Shown one piece after another: positions 11,183 to 21,500 of a stretch of 64,000 nt of DNA. The notes beneath the pieces were generated by a model that saw only the letters and a list, made by a program, of their open reading frames with translations, searched no databases and was not told where the DNA came from. A program made the translations under genes and the position numbers. The DNA is from Drosophila pseudoobscura (lineage: Eukaryota; Arthropoda; Insecta; Diptera; Drosophilidae), in assembly GCF_009870125.1 (NCBI RefSeq), contig NC_046681.1:7949001-8013000 (forward strand). Direction: 5' to 3'. Position 1 is the first letter of the stretch. The number at the start of each line of letters is the position of its first letter.

Positions 11183-11193
11183 CGGTCACACTG
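11183..11193 (+). promoter_or_regulatory. Motif 1 (M1BP) core promoter element of Scf
   Basis: CGGTCACACTG matches the Drosophila Motif 1 consensus YGGTCACACTR exactly. Motif 1 sits at the start site of housekeeping genes and is bound by M1BP. It is 482 bases upstream of the Scf ATG, with a likely 5' UTR intron between (donor gc|GTAAGT near 11347, acceptor ATTTCAG near 11421). Confidence 0.65.
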
Positions 11194-11674
11194 CTACTAC
11201 CCCTTTTTCTGCGTAAATAAATAAACGGAAATTGTTTGAAAAAATAATAATAATAATTAGTACATAACGAGTAGTAGTACATAGTAGAATACATAACGAG
11301 TCTATTTACTTAAGGCTATCCCAAACCCAAAAATGCGAAGTTGGGCGTAAGTAAGGAATGAAAATTGCAGCAAGCAGCTGTCGCTGTTCTGGGTAAGAAT
11401 TTTAACTCGAAATAATTTCAGCAGGAATGGTTAGACATGGCATTTGCATATTTCAGCCAGAGCTAAAGGTGAATAGAGTTCATTCAGTATTCTGCTATTA
11501 CGTGTGCGCTCTTTAGCCGCCGGGAGTCGAAGAGACCACAAGTGGCCCCAGTCCCATAGCCCATATGTGTTTGTATTTGACTGTGCGTGTGTGAGGTTTT
11601 AAGAAGCTGCGCTGCCAAAAAAAGAAACAAAGCGAACAGAACAGAGAGTACACCGTTCGGCATAATCAATTAAT

Positions 11675-13062
11675 ATGCCTAGAAATAATATGCGCACGTT
11701 CCCGCTGGTGCTGTGCACAGTGGCCGTGTTCGCTGCTGTCGGCCCAATGCCTGCCTTCGGAGCCGTTGCCACGCATAAGCATTCGGCACACGAGAATCAC
11801 TTGAGTAAGGAGCGGGTAAAGGATGGAATCTATGCCCCGAGGGATGCTCACCATCATGGCGAGGATGGCGAGCACAATGTGGAGTTCGACCACGAGGCCA
11901 TCATTGGTGAGTCACATCTTCTAAATAGCCCATTTCTTTCCCTCGATTTGTTTATTTGTGTGAATTGCTCATCGAAATCCATAAACTCGGTATTCTGACA
12001 GAAACACGTCAGACAAAGATCTGTGTTTCTACTTTGTACACGTGCACATGCCGTTCCGCCCTTCACGCTTAGACTAAAGTATTAAAGTATTTATTTAATT
12101 ATACCAGGCAATACGAAAGAGGCGCAGGAATTCGACACGCTGTCGCCGGAGGAGTCGAAACGGCGCCTGTTGGTGCTGGTTAAACTAATGGATCTCAACA
12201 AGGACGAGTTTGTTGACCGGCATGAACTAAAAGCATGGATATTAAGGTCTTTTAAGTGAGTGTTGTCTGTTGATTAATACCCCCAATCAGTGTCGCCAAG
12301 CTGCTAACCCTTATCGGATAGTGACTGCTTCTGCTCGCCAAACTGACAAATGAAAACAAATGTGTGCCAAACTGTCGTTGTTAAAACTAATCGTAATATT
12401 GCAGAAAGCTGTCCGAAGAAGAGGCAGCTGATCGCTTTGACGAAATCGACCAGGAAACGGATGAGAGAATCACATGGAAAGAGTACTTACAGGACACCTA
12501 TTCCATGGAAGATGAGAATTTCAAGAAAGAGACAATCGATTTTGACAATTACGAAGAGGAGCAGAAAATGATCAAGCAGGATAAGGAGATGTTTAATGCA
12601 GCTGATATAAACAAGGACGGCGTCCTGAGTCTTGAGGAGTTTGTGTACTTCCACAATCCCGAGGAACATCCCCAGATGCTGCCCATACTACTGGAGCATA
12701 CCATGCAGGACAAGGACTTGAATCACGATGGCAAGATTAATTTCCAGGAGTTTGTGGGTGAGGCTGCCTCACATCACGACAAGGAATGGCTGCTAACAGA
12801 GAAGGAGCGCTTCGACAAGGATCACGATATCAACGGGGACGGTGTGCTCACGGGAAACGAGGTGCTCTCCTGGATAGTGCCCAGCAATACTGCCATTGCT
12901 AGCGATGAGGTCGACCATCTGTTTGTCTCTACCGACGAGGATCACGATGATCGTCTCTCCTATCTGGAGATTCTCAACAACTATGAGACTTTTGTGGGCA
13001 GCGAGGCTACCGATTATGGAGACCACCTGCAAAACATAAATCACTTGGCCGATGAGCTATAA
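11675..13062 (+). CDS. scf: DNA supercoiling factor, CREC-family EF-hand protein
   Basis: Exons 11675-11906, 12108-12255 and 12405-13062 give 345 residues. The N terminus MPRNNMRTFPLVLCTVAVFA is a signal peptide. About six EF-hand units follow. Clear calcium loops include DLNKDEFVDRHE, DINKDGVLSLEE, DLNHDGKINFQE, DINGDGVLTGNE and DEDHDDRLSYLE. The C terminus is HLADEL, in the position of the KDEL-type ER retrieval signal of reticulocalbin/Cab45 relatives. The protein is acidic throughout. Fly SCF was described as a calcium-dependent supercoiling factor acting with topoisomerase II; CREC relatives live in the secretory pathway. The signal peptide and tail favour an ER-lumen calcium-binding role for the main product. 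Identity is by recognition; length is slightly above the roughly 329 residues I recall for D. melanogaster. Its promoter has Motif 1. Confidence 0.9.
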
Positions 13063-14027
13063 TATGTATAACGAATTAACTCTGCTTTAGACAGATATTG
13101 AAATTGTGTAGCGCATTCTACACTTGTGTACTTCTTCCCATTTGTATAGTTAGGAAATGTATGTTTTATTCATGTAAATCCAATTTTCCCCCAAATGACT
13201 CAAAAATCAATATCGCTAATTTGTTTTGAGCGTTTTTTTTAAGAATTTCATGCACATGTCTTGCTTGCCATCTATGAATACCAATTAAATTATGTGTAGT
13301 AATTTATACAGACACCAAATCTACAATAATCATAATAAGAATAATGTAATAAATCATTTTTACTAAAATATTTATGTGACCAAAGCTGTATAATACATTT
13401 ACAAGTGCCATAAATGTTGTTAGATCAAGGGAAACATCGTTTAATTCTGCTTTTATGACTAGAATTGAGTTTTTCAATCGATAGATTAGGTTACTTATGA
13501 ATATTTGCTGGCCATTAATACAAAGTTAGGTTAGCAGCGTGTTCCTTTGACTAGATTTCACACTCGTCTGTACCAAAAAATATGCTTAGCTCTATGACCT
13601 ATGACTTTATCTTATTTTGCGGATAGCTTTATGCAGTTTGATCCACAAATACAAATTGAATATTCATGTTATTCCTCCATTCCTTATATCACAAATATTG
13701 CACCGAATTTGGCCTATGTCCCCACATTTTAGCTAGAAATCTCAACAGAAAGATATAAACAAAACCAAGAAAGTATTATAGCAAAACGTAAAATACAATT
13801 TAGAATTACTTGAAAATGTACAATAGTATTTTCTAGAAACGTTTTCCCTCTTGTTTCTTTTCAGACCCACTTGATGGCACAACAACAGTTTCACGGGTCG
13901 CAGCTTAGATATTATTTTGTATGGTTTGGGACTGTTCCACTTCTCTCCTTCCAAAATCCAACGGTTATAATAGAGATGCGGATTATTGGGAGATTATTTG
14001 GGAGATGCGGTGCAGATGTTCCAAACT
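13063..14027. other. Scf 3' UTR and 3' flank of SP555-like gene
   Basis: AT-rich, non-coding. Several plus-strand AATAAA-like signals occur (for example taataaatc near 13350), consistent with a long Scf 3' UTR. The minus-strand neighbour ends at 14028, so the two genes converge here. Confidence 0.4.
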
Positions 14028-14906
14028 CTAGAAATCACATAGTATATCATAGTTGTCGACCTGACGCAGCGGCTCTTTGTCATCAATGACTTCACTCAAG
14101 TAGGCACGGATCGGCAGCGGAAGCTTGAGCTTCTCCAGTTGAGAGGAGCTTCGGACTCGCCGCATAATCACGGCCCGACAACGATCCTGGAGATTGACAA
14201 ACTCACGCCGAGCACTCTTTAGAGTCATCTCCGTTTTGGCGGCTGTCGAGCATACGATGGGATAAAGAGGTTCCTCAATCTTATCCAATCCCCTGAAGGC
14301 CACGCCTAGACACTTTCCATCCTTATAGTAAGTCAGCGTGCCCTCAATACCGTCGAAAAGCACACCAATCTGGGTGGAATGATTCTCGCGGAAACGCTTC
14401 GTATACAGTAGGGCCACGCCGTTGTGCCAGAGCACGCCCTTGTGTGAGAGTCCCCATCCGTGCTCGTTCTCCCCCAGCATATTGCGGAAGGCATTGGCAT
14501 GTAGCCGAGCCGACCGGGTGCCAATCCCAAACATTATCGAGGTCCCGAAGACCCTCTGTGACACATGCAGCTCCCAGTAGTAGCGACCATTATTGAGTGG
14601 CCGCTTGCCCTGGACTCCGGCGGTGCCCTTGCTCCAGTTGGGATGGAAGTGAACAGTGCGAAAATTGGGGCCGCTTAGCACCACCTCATTGGAGCGATTG
14701 CGATTGCTCCAGGTCCAATTGTCTTTAGTGCCGTGTGCCAGTGGACAGCTTCGCGAGGGCGACGCGGATGTCGGTGTCTTTGACACTTTGGCATCTTGGG
14801 CTGTGGGCCCGATTCCACGGCGTCCACTGTGACGGCGTCGTCGAGGCGTCATCACCACAGCCAAGTGCGCCGGATCCGGTTGCTGTTCAATCTCCACGTC
14901 CGACAT
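14028..14906 (-). CDS. SP555: SPRY-domain SOCS-box protein (SPSB3/SP555-like)
   Basis: An uninterrupted 292-residue reading frame from ATG 14906 (MSDVEIEQQPDPAHLAVVMT). After a basic, Ser/Thr-rich N-terminal segment comes a B30.2/SPRY domain (about residues 75-230): SGPNFRTVHFHPNWSKGTAG, NGRYYWELHVSQRVFGTSIM, GWGLSHKGVLWHNG, IGVLFDGIEGTLTYYKDGKC. A SOCS box follows (NLQDRCRAVIMRRV, then LKLPLPIRAYLSEV), with the LPLP...YL cullin-box form. Such proteins are substrate adaptors of elongin-B/C cullin ubiquitin ligases; SPSB3 is the nearest human relative by architecture. The symbol is from memory of the D. melanogaster gene at 25C (CG14041) and is less sure than the family. Convergent with Scf. 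Confidence 0.85.
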   Translation of the reverse strand: MSDVEIEQQPDPAHLAVVMTPRRRRHSGRRGIGPTAQDAKVSKTPTSASPSRSCPLAHGTKDNWTWSNRNRSNEVVLSGPNFRTVHFHPNWSKGTAGVQGKRPLNNGRYYWELHVSQRVFGTSIMFGIGTRSARLHANAFRNMLGENEHGWGLSHKGVLWHNGVALLYTKRFRENHSTQIGVLFDGIEGTLTYYKDGKCLGVAFRGLDKIEEPLYPIVCSTAAKTEMTLKSARREFVNLQDRCRAVIMRRVRSSSQLEKLKLPLPIRAYLSEVIDDKEPLRQVDNYDILCDF

Positions 14907-15061
14907 TGTTGTAACTACTTCAATTTTTGAAACGACAATAGAAAATCAAGCCACTTATAAATGTCTGAGTACTTTCCAAAGGCCTTCTGTTAAACGGATT
15001 TTGAGATGAAATTGAATGGGATGGAGTGGCTTTTACTTTTCCCAAGATCTGCTGGAGAAGG

Positions 15062-15658
15062 CTACAAGTGAGTAGTTACCAGGTTACCTGGCACTTCGAC
15101 TGACTCGTCGTGTTGCTCCTCCTCCTCCGCCTCCTCCTCCTCGTCGGCGTAGGTACTGCAGGTGCTGATCGAACCGTAGCCACTGCTTAGGGAGCTGCAG
15201 CTGGGACTGCCGGACAGCAGTGGTCGATAGCTCCTCAGCTGTGGCTGCCTTTGTCCCAGACTCCGCTTTAGCTCACGCTTGATGCGACGCAGCTGCTTGT
15301 AGTCCTGGTCGCCGCCAATTCGGGACGAGTTCCGCTGCTGGTGGAGCTGCAGCTCCTGCAGGTGGAAGTGATGACGGCAGTAGCCCTGTGGGCTGTGGGC
15401 ACAGAAGCGACAGGCTTCGGAGTTAACGCCAGCTCCAAGGGGGAGGATGGGCTCGAGGATGCGGCGCTTCTGGCGGCGCTTGGTCTGCTCCAGCTCCTGC
15501 TGCTCCAGATGCTGTTGGGCTTTACGATCGCCGACCGTTTCGGCCACCTCCTGCAAGAGGCGTACGTTGCGGGGGAAACATCGATCGTGGATGTGCAGCA
15601 CCAGACGTTGGCAGTAGAGGCAGAGCGATTGGAACAGCAACAACAGCACGATAATCAT
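15062..15658 (-). CDS. Small membrane-anchored protein of unknown function
   Basis: A 198-residue frame from ATG 15658. It opens with a hydrophobic anchor or signal (MIIVLLLLFQSLCLYCQRLV). A Cys/His-containing basic segment (CRFCAHSPQGYCRHHFHLQE) and an Arg/Gln-rich stretch follow. Next is a Ser/Gly-rich part (PLLSGSPSCSSLSSGYGSIS) and an acidic tail with runs of Glu. An in-frame TAG lies upstream, so the start is bounded. The opposite strand is open over the same interval, but this strand has the compositional domains expected of a protein. I do not recognise the family. A spliced 5' UTR or an extra N-terminal exon is possible. The gene is codirectional with SP555, whose start is 156 bases downstream. 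Confidence 0.55.
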   Translation of the reverse strand: MIIVLLLLFQSLCLYCQRLVLHIHDRCFPRNVRLLQEVAETVGDRKAQQHLEQQELEQTKRRQKRRILEPILPLGAGVNSEACRFCAHSPQGYCRHHFHLQELQLHQQRNSSRIGGDQDYKQLRRIKRELKRSLGQRQPQLRSYRPLLSGSPSCSSLSSGYGSISTCSTYADEEEEAEEEEQHDESVEVPGNLVTTHL

Positions 15659-16485
15659 ATAGCGGTTGTAGTTGTAGTTGGAGTTGGGGTTTTGGGGGGT
15701 TGTTCCTTTTGTCCGTTTTGGGGGTTGCTGGCGCTGCTTCCACTAGGTTCCACTTACTCGTGTTGTAAGTGGGTTGCCTTTGTTCGGGGCTTCCGGCTGG
15801 CGCTGTTATTGTTACTGGCACTGGCACCTTTCTCTTTTGGGGTTTCTCAAAGTTCTTGCAAAACCTGCAATGGATTACATTTTTCCCTACTTCTTCTCCA
15901 GTTTTTCCTCTTGGGTATACATTTTTCAGTCCCACTCGTGCGACTGAGCACGTCTTATCTGCTGACGTATGTATTCGAACTCCCACCGACGACTGATGTG
16001 TGCCGTTTACTTTTCCAATTCGAACCCAGAAAGCCTACCCCTATTTTCGTGCGGCCACAGCTGGAAGGAAACTCTTCCAACCACCAATTGGAATATATGT
16101 GTCTGCATATCATTATCATATGGTATCGTATGCCACCCCTCTGGCGCTTCCCAACCCTCCATCCCCATCCAACCCCAACCACCCCCACAGCTACCCAAAC
16201 CCCCACGCGTTCGGCCTCTCAGCCAGGGGCATGCGCACAAGTGCCTGGCTTCTGGAGGCGGCAAGTGGTGAGATTTTCGTTGCTCTCCCTGGGCTTACTT
16301 AAAGAGGGAAAATAATATCCACCACAAAATCTGACTGTCTGAACCCTTGTTAAAAAAAAAAATTCTGCACCACCTTACTGTTAAGAAGAATATTGTGTTA
16401 TATCACATAAACTACAAAATGTAAAAAAATACTTGCTCTGAAACTGAAAGTTACAGATGCAAATCTGGAGCACCATAGAGATTTT
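15659..16485. other. Non-coding flank upstream of the small membrane protein gene
   Basis: About 0.8 kb. Open frames exist on both strands because the sequence is C-rich on one strand (for example ccatccccatccaaccccaa near 16160), but none has recognisable domains. The promoter of the minus-strand gene ending at 15062 should be here. Confidence 0.35.
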
Positions 16486-17576
16486 TATACCCGATACTCA
16501 AAATGAGTATTGGGGTATATTAGATTTGTGGTAAAAGTGGATGTGTGTAACGTCCAGAAGGAATCGTTTCCGACCCCATAAAGTATATATATTCTTGATC
16601 AGCATCAATAGCCGAGTCGATTGAGCCATGTCTGTCTGTCCGTCTGTCCGTCCGTCCGTCTGTCCGTCTGTCCGTCCGTCCGTCTGTCCGTCTGTCCGTC
16701 CCCTTCAGCGCCTAATGCTCAAAGACTATAAGAGCTAGAGCAACGATGTTTTGGATCCAGATATCTGTGATATGTCACTGCTCCAAAAATATTTCAAAAC
16801 TTTGCCCCGCCCACTTCCGCACCCACAAAGAGCGAAAATCTGTGGCATCCACAATTTCGACGATACGAGAAAACTAAAAACGCAGAATCGTAGAAGATGA
16901 CTATATCTTCTAGAGTGCAAAATCTGAACCAGATCGTATAATTATTACAGCCAGAATCACGAAAACAATTTCACTCTTTCTCGCTCTGTCTCACTCTAAC
17001 ACACAGGTTTCATGGTCGGTTTTGCCAATTGCAAAATATGAGTTCAAGGATCTCAGAACCTATAAAAGCCAGAGCAACCAAATTTGGTATCCACACTCCT
17101 GTGATATCTGACCTTGACTGTTTCCTGTCCGAATTTCGCCACACCCCCTTCCGCCCCCGCAAAGGACGAAAATCTGAGGCAACCACAAATCTCAGAGACT
17201 ATTAAGGCTAGAGTAACCAAATTTGGTACACACACTCCTTTAAGATGTCACTATAAAACGTATATCTCAGAATTTCGCCCCACCCCCATCCGCCCCCACA
17301 AAGGACGAAAATCTGTTGCATCCACAATATTGTAGATTTGAGAAAACTAAAAACGCAGAATCATAGATAATGACCATATCGATTAGATTGCTGAATCTGG
17401 ATCAGATCAGATAATTTTTATAGCCAAAACGAACAAATCAATTTGCAGTGGCTACGCAGCGCCCGACGTCACGCTCAGCCTGATTTTCTGTCTCTCTCGC
17501 ACGCACTCTCTGTCGTGTCGTTAAATATTAGCGGCGTCTGCCGGAGGAGAGCCATACTGACTTAGTATCGGGTATA
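16486..17576. mobile_element. DINE-1/ISY-type non-autonomous Helitron
   Basis: A 1091 bp element bounded by perfect 13 bp inverted repeats: TATACCCGATACT at 16486-16498 and its reverse complement at 17564-17576. The left end continues in the style of the DINE-1/INE-1 family: a hairpin (atactcaaaatgagtat), then GAATCGTTTCCGACCCCATA, AAAGTATATATATTCTTGAT, CAATAGCCGAGTCGA and a (TGTCYGTCCG)n array at 16628-16700. The interior holds three diverged tandem modules (about 16720-16930, 17045-17190, 17190-17400). Each contains a version of 'gagcaaccaaatttggtat' and 'caaaggacgaaaatctg'. CT-rich tracts lie at 16971-16997 and 17489-17517. No transposase or Rep/helicase ORF is present. The intact ends and length suggest a fairly recent insertion. 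It lies beyond the 3' end of Col4a1. Family assignment is by memory of the consensus. Confidence 0.75.
16628..16700 (+). repeat. TGTC/CGTC simple repeat array
   Basis: A run of tgtctgtccg/tccgtccgtc units inside the Helitron. This short array is a usual, length-variable part of DINE-1 family elements. Confidence 0.8.
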
Positions 17577-18217
17577 ACTGTAGAGTTGCGGCTTACGCAG
17601 CAACTCACAACGTTCCACCTCGTTTTATTTATTGAAGTTGACATCTTCAGCGATTTAATTTATATATCCAATCCTCGCCATGCTAATTTTCCACAAATTA
17701 TACTTCTAGTAATTTATTACCAAAGTATTTTCAGTGATGTTTTATAGGAAGAGAAATATCTCTGAGACGTGAACAGGAAATATAGGCTTACCTGCTTCTA
17801 TGGCAACAAAGCCTTGACATAAAAGAATAACCAGATTTGGATGTTTGTGTGGTGTAAAATGATTAAAATCTGGTTGGCGAGGGATTAGTAGAAATAAGAT
17901 GGACGATCGCTTATCATGGTTCAGACAATCCTTCTTCTCAGATTTTCAAACTATCTAAATCATGTATATCGTATTTATAAATTTTCTTTATTTTACCATT
18001 TTTTTTGTTTCATAAACATAAATGATTGGCGAAAAAATAGCAGTTTTGTATAGCATATATGTAGTGGAGGAGGTCCTATGTCTTGTCAACCATTCGATAT
18101 GTTTTCATTGTCCCCATATGCATTCTTTCGCATTTAATCAAAATGGAACATGCAGCACTCTCTCTACTTAGGTTTAGATAGATATTTAGGTGGTTTTGGA
18201 CATACGACCGAGGCTAG
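17577..18217. other. Spacer between Helitron and Col4a1 3' end
   Basis: AT-rich with no supported gene. The Col4a1 poly(A) signal (TTTATT on the plus strand) lies at 18218-18223, so most of 18224-18530 is Col4a1 3' UTR. Confidence 0.4.
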
Positions 18218-18530
18218 TTTATTTATTTGTTTTGATTTACTTAACTTACACGTAACTAAGAAGCAGTTTACATTTGTTTAGAACATTAAATGGCAGATAC
18301 AAAAATGGCATTTGGTTCAGGTCCGTTCTAGCACTTAGACGGGGCCTGTCGCTTCGATTTGGTTAGTTTAAGGAATTGGTAGCAGTGTTGGTTCGTCTGA
18401 GAGTGTGTCTCCTGTTCTGTGTGTGGTGTGTGCACTGTTCGTTGGTATATTTAGGGGCTTTAACATTAGATTAAACTTATGCTGTGCTTGTGTCTGTGTG
18501 GAGGCAAGTGGGGCAGGGCCCCACGACCGC

Positions 18531-21500
18531 CTATGACGAGTTCTTCATACAGACTTGACACCTGGAGACGCGGGACAGCAGGTTGCCGGACTTGATCGTC
18601 TGCTGCTGGGGCTTCTCAAACTGGTCGTTTGACTCCAGAGTGACCATCCAGAAGCTGGTCATTGTCTCGTAGAAGTGACAGGTGCCCTTGGCGCCGTTGC
18701 ACTCGATGAACGGTGTTGCACGGAAGTCCTCTAGGCATGAGCCAGGCGATTGCAGAGCCTGGCCACCGCCTCCATTGCCCACGGCCGTGTGCTGTGGGGA
18801 AAATAAAATATATGAAATCAAGCTTCCGATTCCGCTTCTGAATGGGCTGAGTACTCACCATGAGGAAACTGTAGCCAATCCAGAGACCCTCCCAACCTGA
18901 GGGGCATTCGGGTATTTCAAGAGACTGGCTGTGCATGGCAATGACGTTGGCAGGCGCCTCGCAGACCACACAGCGCGAGATGTATTTGCTAATCTCGTAG
19001 TTCTCCACCGGCATCATGGGAATGGGGGCCGATGTTGACAGCCAGAAGGTCTTATCGTTGCGCGACGCGTAGTTGCAGATATTGTTCTGTCCACAGGACA
19101 GTACCGGTAAAGTGGAGAAGCGTTGCACACAGGAGCCCGGGGACCCGAGATCTTGGTTGTGGGCGTAGTCATTGCCATCCACGTAGAGTAGAGAATAGCC
19201 AGTCCAGAGCTGCGAGTGACCCGCAGCGCATTGCGGCACTTGGTCGTTCTGACTGTGGCGTGTCACAAGAATGCCGGTGAGGTAGTCCTGGGCGCCACTA
19301 CAGGCTAGACCTGCATCACCCTTCAGACCCATGGCGCCGACGGCACCCTCTCGTCCAACCTGACCTTGCTCTCCACGGTCGCCCTTGGGTCCGGGACGTC
19401 CGATAGCTCCGCTTGGACCGATCAGACCGCGATCACCCTTTTCTCCACGCTGTCCTTGGATTCCGGTCAGGCCACGGGCACCGGGCTGGCCTGGTTCGCC
19501 CTTTTGACCTTCACGCCCAGGCTTGCCAGGTTCGCCCTTGGGTCCTGGCGGCGGCACCATGCCGGGTTCACCCTTTTGTCCTTGCAGACCTGGAATTCCG
19601 TCGCGGCCGTCGCGTCCCTTGGGTCCGGTGAAGCCCTTCTCACCTGGGGAGCCCTGTGGTCCTTCTGGTCCGTCTAAGCCGGGGTATCCAGTGTCACCCT
19701 TGGCTCCAGCTAATCCAGCCAGACCGGGCAGGCCGGCGTGTCCCTGGTCACCCTTATCACCCTTCTGTCCTTCAAAGCCAGCCAATCCACGATCTCCCTT
19801 CGGTCCGGGATAGCCTTGGTCGCCCTTAAGACCTGGAGCGCCACTTAATCCGTCGAGTCCGGGCTGACCAGGTGTACCAGCCAGACCACGCTCTCCCTTG
19901 TCGCCTGCGGGTCCAATGGGTCCGGGCAGACCTACTAAGCCAGGTGTACCGGCCAGGCCAGGCAAACCACGCTCGCCCTTGATGCCAGGTGCTCCGGGAA
20001 GGCCTATATGAAATGATTATGGGTTAGTTGTTATTTGATTCGAACTTATGGTTGGGAGAACTCACCTTCACGTCCGTACTTTCCGGCGCGCCCGGGCAGA
20101 CCCTTCTCACCCTTGACAACGGGTCCAGGGTAACCAGGCTCACCTACAAGACCCGCATCTCCCTTCAGTCCAGGGGCTCCGTTCAGTCCATTCAAGCCAC
20201 GGGGACCTTCCAGTCCCTGGTCTCCCTTTACTCCTGGATATCCAGCCAGACCTTGCTCTCCTCTCTCTCCCTGATCTCCCTTTTCTCCGGTCAGGCCGCG
20301 CTCTCCCACAGAGCCTTTCTCGCCTCGGAGCATATCGACATTGACAGTAGCTGGGAGGCCAGGCTGACCACGTGGACCTCTCTCGCCCTTGATGCCAGCG
20401 TTTCCAATGTAGCCCTGAGGACCAATGGGGCCAGTGTCACCCTTGATGCCGGACAGACCGGGCAGGCCAGCCTGTCCCTTGTATCCTTGGGCGCCGGGAT
20501 AGCCGACTGGTCCGGGAGCACCCTGCAGTCCAGGCTGACCATCAATTCCGGGAGCTCCGGGAAGGCCAGGAAGTCCAACGGATCCTTTTTCGCCATTCCT
20601 TCCAGATAAGCCAGGCAAGCCAATGTCACCCTTTTCTCCATTTAATCCATTTATGCCGTCCGCGCCACTACGTCCAGTGTCACCCTTTTCTCCTTGGGGT
20701 CCAGGTCGTCCGTATACAGCCATACCGGGCAATCCCTTTTCTCCAGGCAGTCCAGGCTCACCGGATACTCCAGGATCACCGCGCAGTCCAGACAGACCGG
20801 GTTCACCCTTCTGTCCCTTTTCGGAAGCATCTCCAGGCAGGCCCTGAGGTCCGTCATAGCCAGGCAGACCTTGGTTACCCTTTTCACCATTCAAGCCGTC
20901 CAGTCCTCTCTGTCCCGGGGCACCGAGAAGTCCGGGCTCACCCTTAACACCCAGCAGGCCAGGTGGTCCCGGGGGTCCTCGTCCACCCATCGGTCCGTCG
21001 TTTCCAGTCAAGCCACGAGCTCCTTTGTCGCCCTTCATGCCTACAAAAAAGCAAATTGCAAAAGAGGATGCTAAATAAAGAACTAATTTTTGGGCTTGGG
21101 AAATCTTACCTGAAATTCCGGGAATTCCAGCTGGTCCACGCTTTCCGGGTGAGCCGGTGATTCCGTTAAAGCCTTTAGGTCCGTCGTTGCCAGGTGCTCC
21201 GCGATCGCCCTTATTGCCGGGCATACCAACCAAACCAGGATTACCAGGTTCACCCTTGGATCCGTCGCGGCCTTGCACTCCATCAATACCAGGAATACCA
21301 GGGGGTCCGGGCTGTCCAATTGGACCCAATGGGCCGAGGTCTCCCTTCTCGCCAACAGCGCCAACACGACCAGGTATTCCTGGTACTCCAGCATCTCCCT
21401 TATCACCGGGATAGCCAGCGTTTCCTTCTTGTCCAGGCAGACCCTGGGGTCCGGGTAGGCCACGAGTTCCTTTTAGACCTTGCAAGCCTTCGCGACCCTG

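Noticed and set aside
15341-16315. A 324-codon plus-strand frame opposite the small membrane protein gene
   Set aside because: It is hydrophobic because it is the antisense of Gln/Arg- and Glu-rich codons, has no domain logic and runs on into C-rich non-coding DNA. The minus-strand frame is the better gene.
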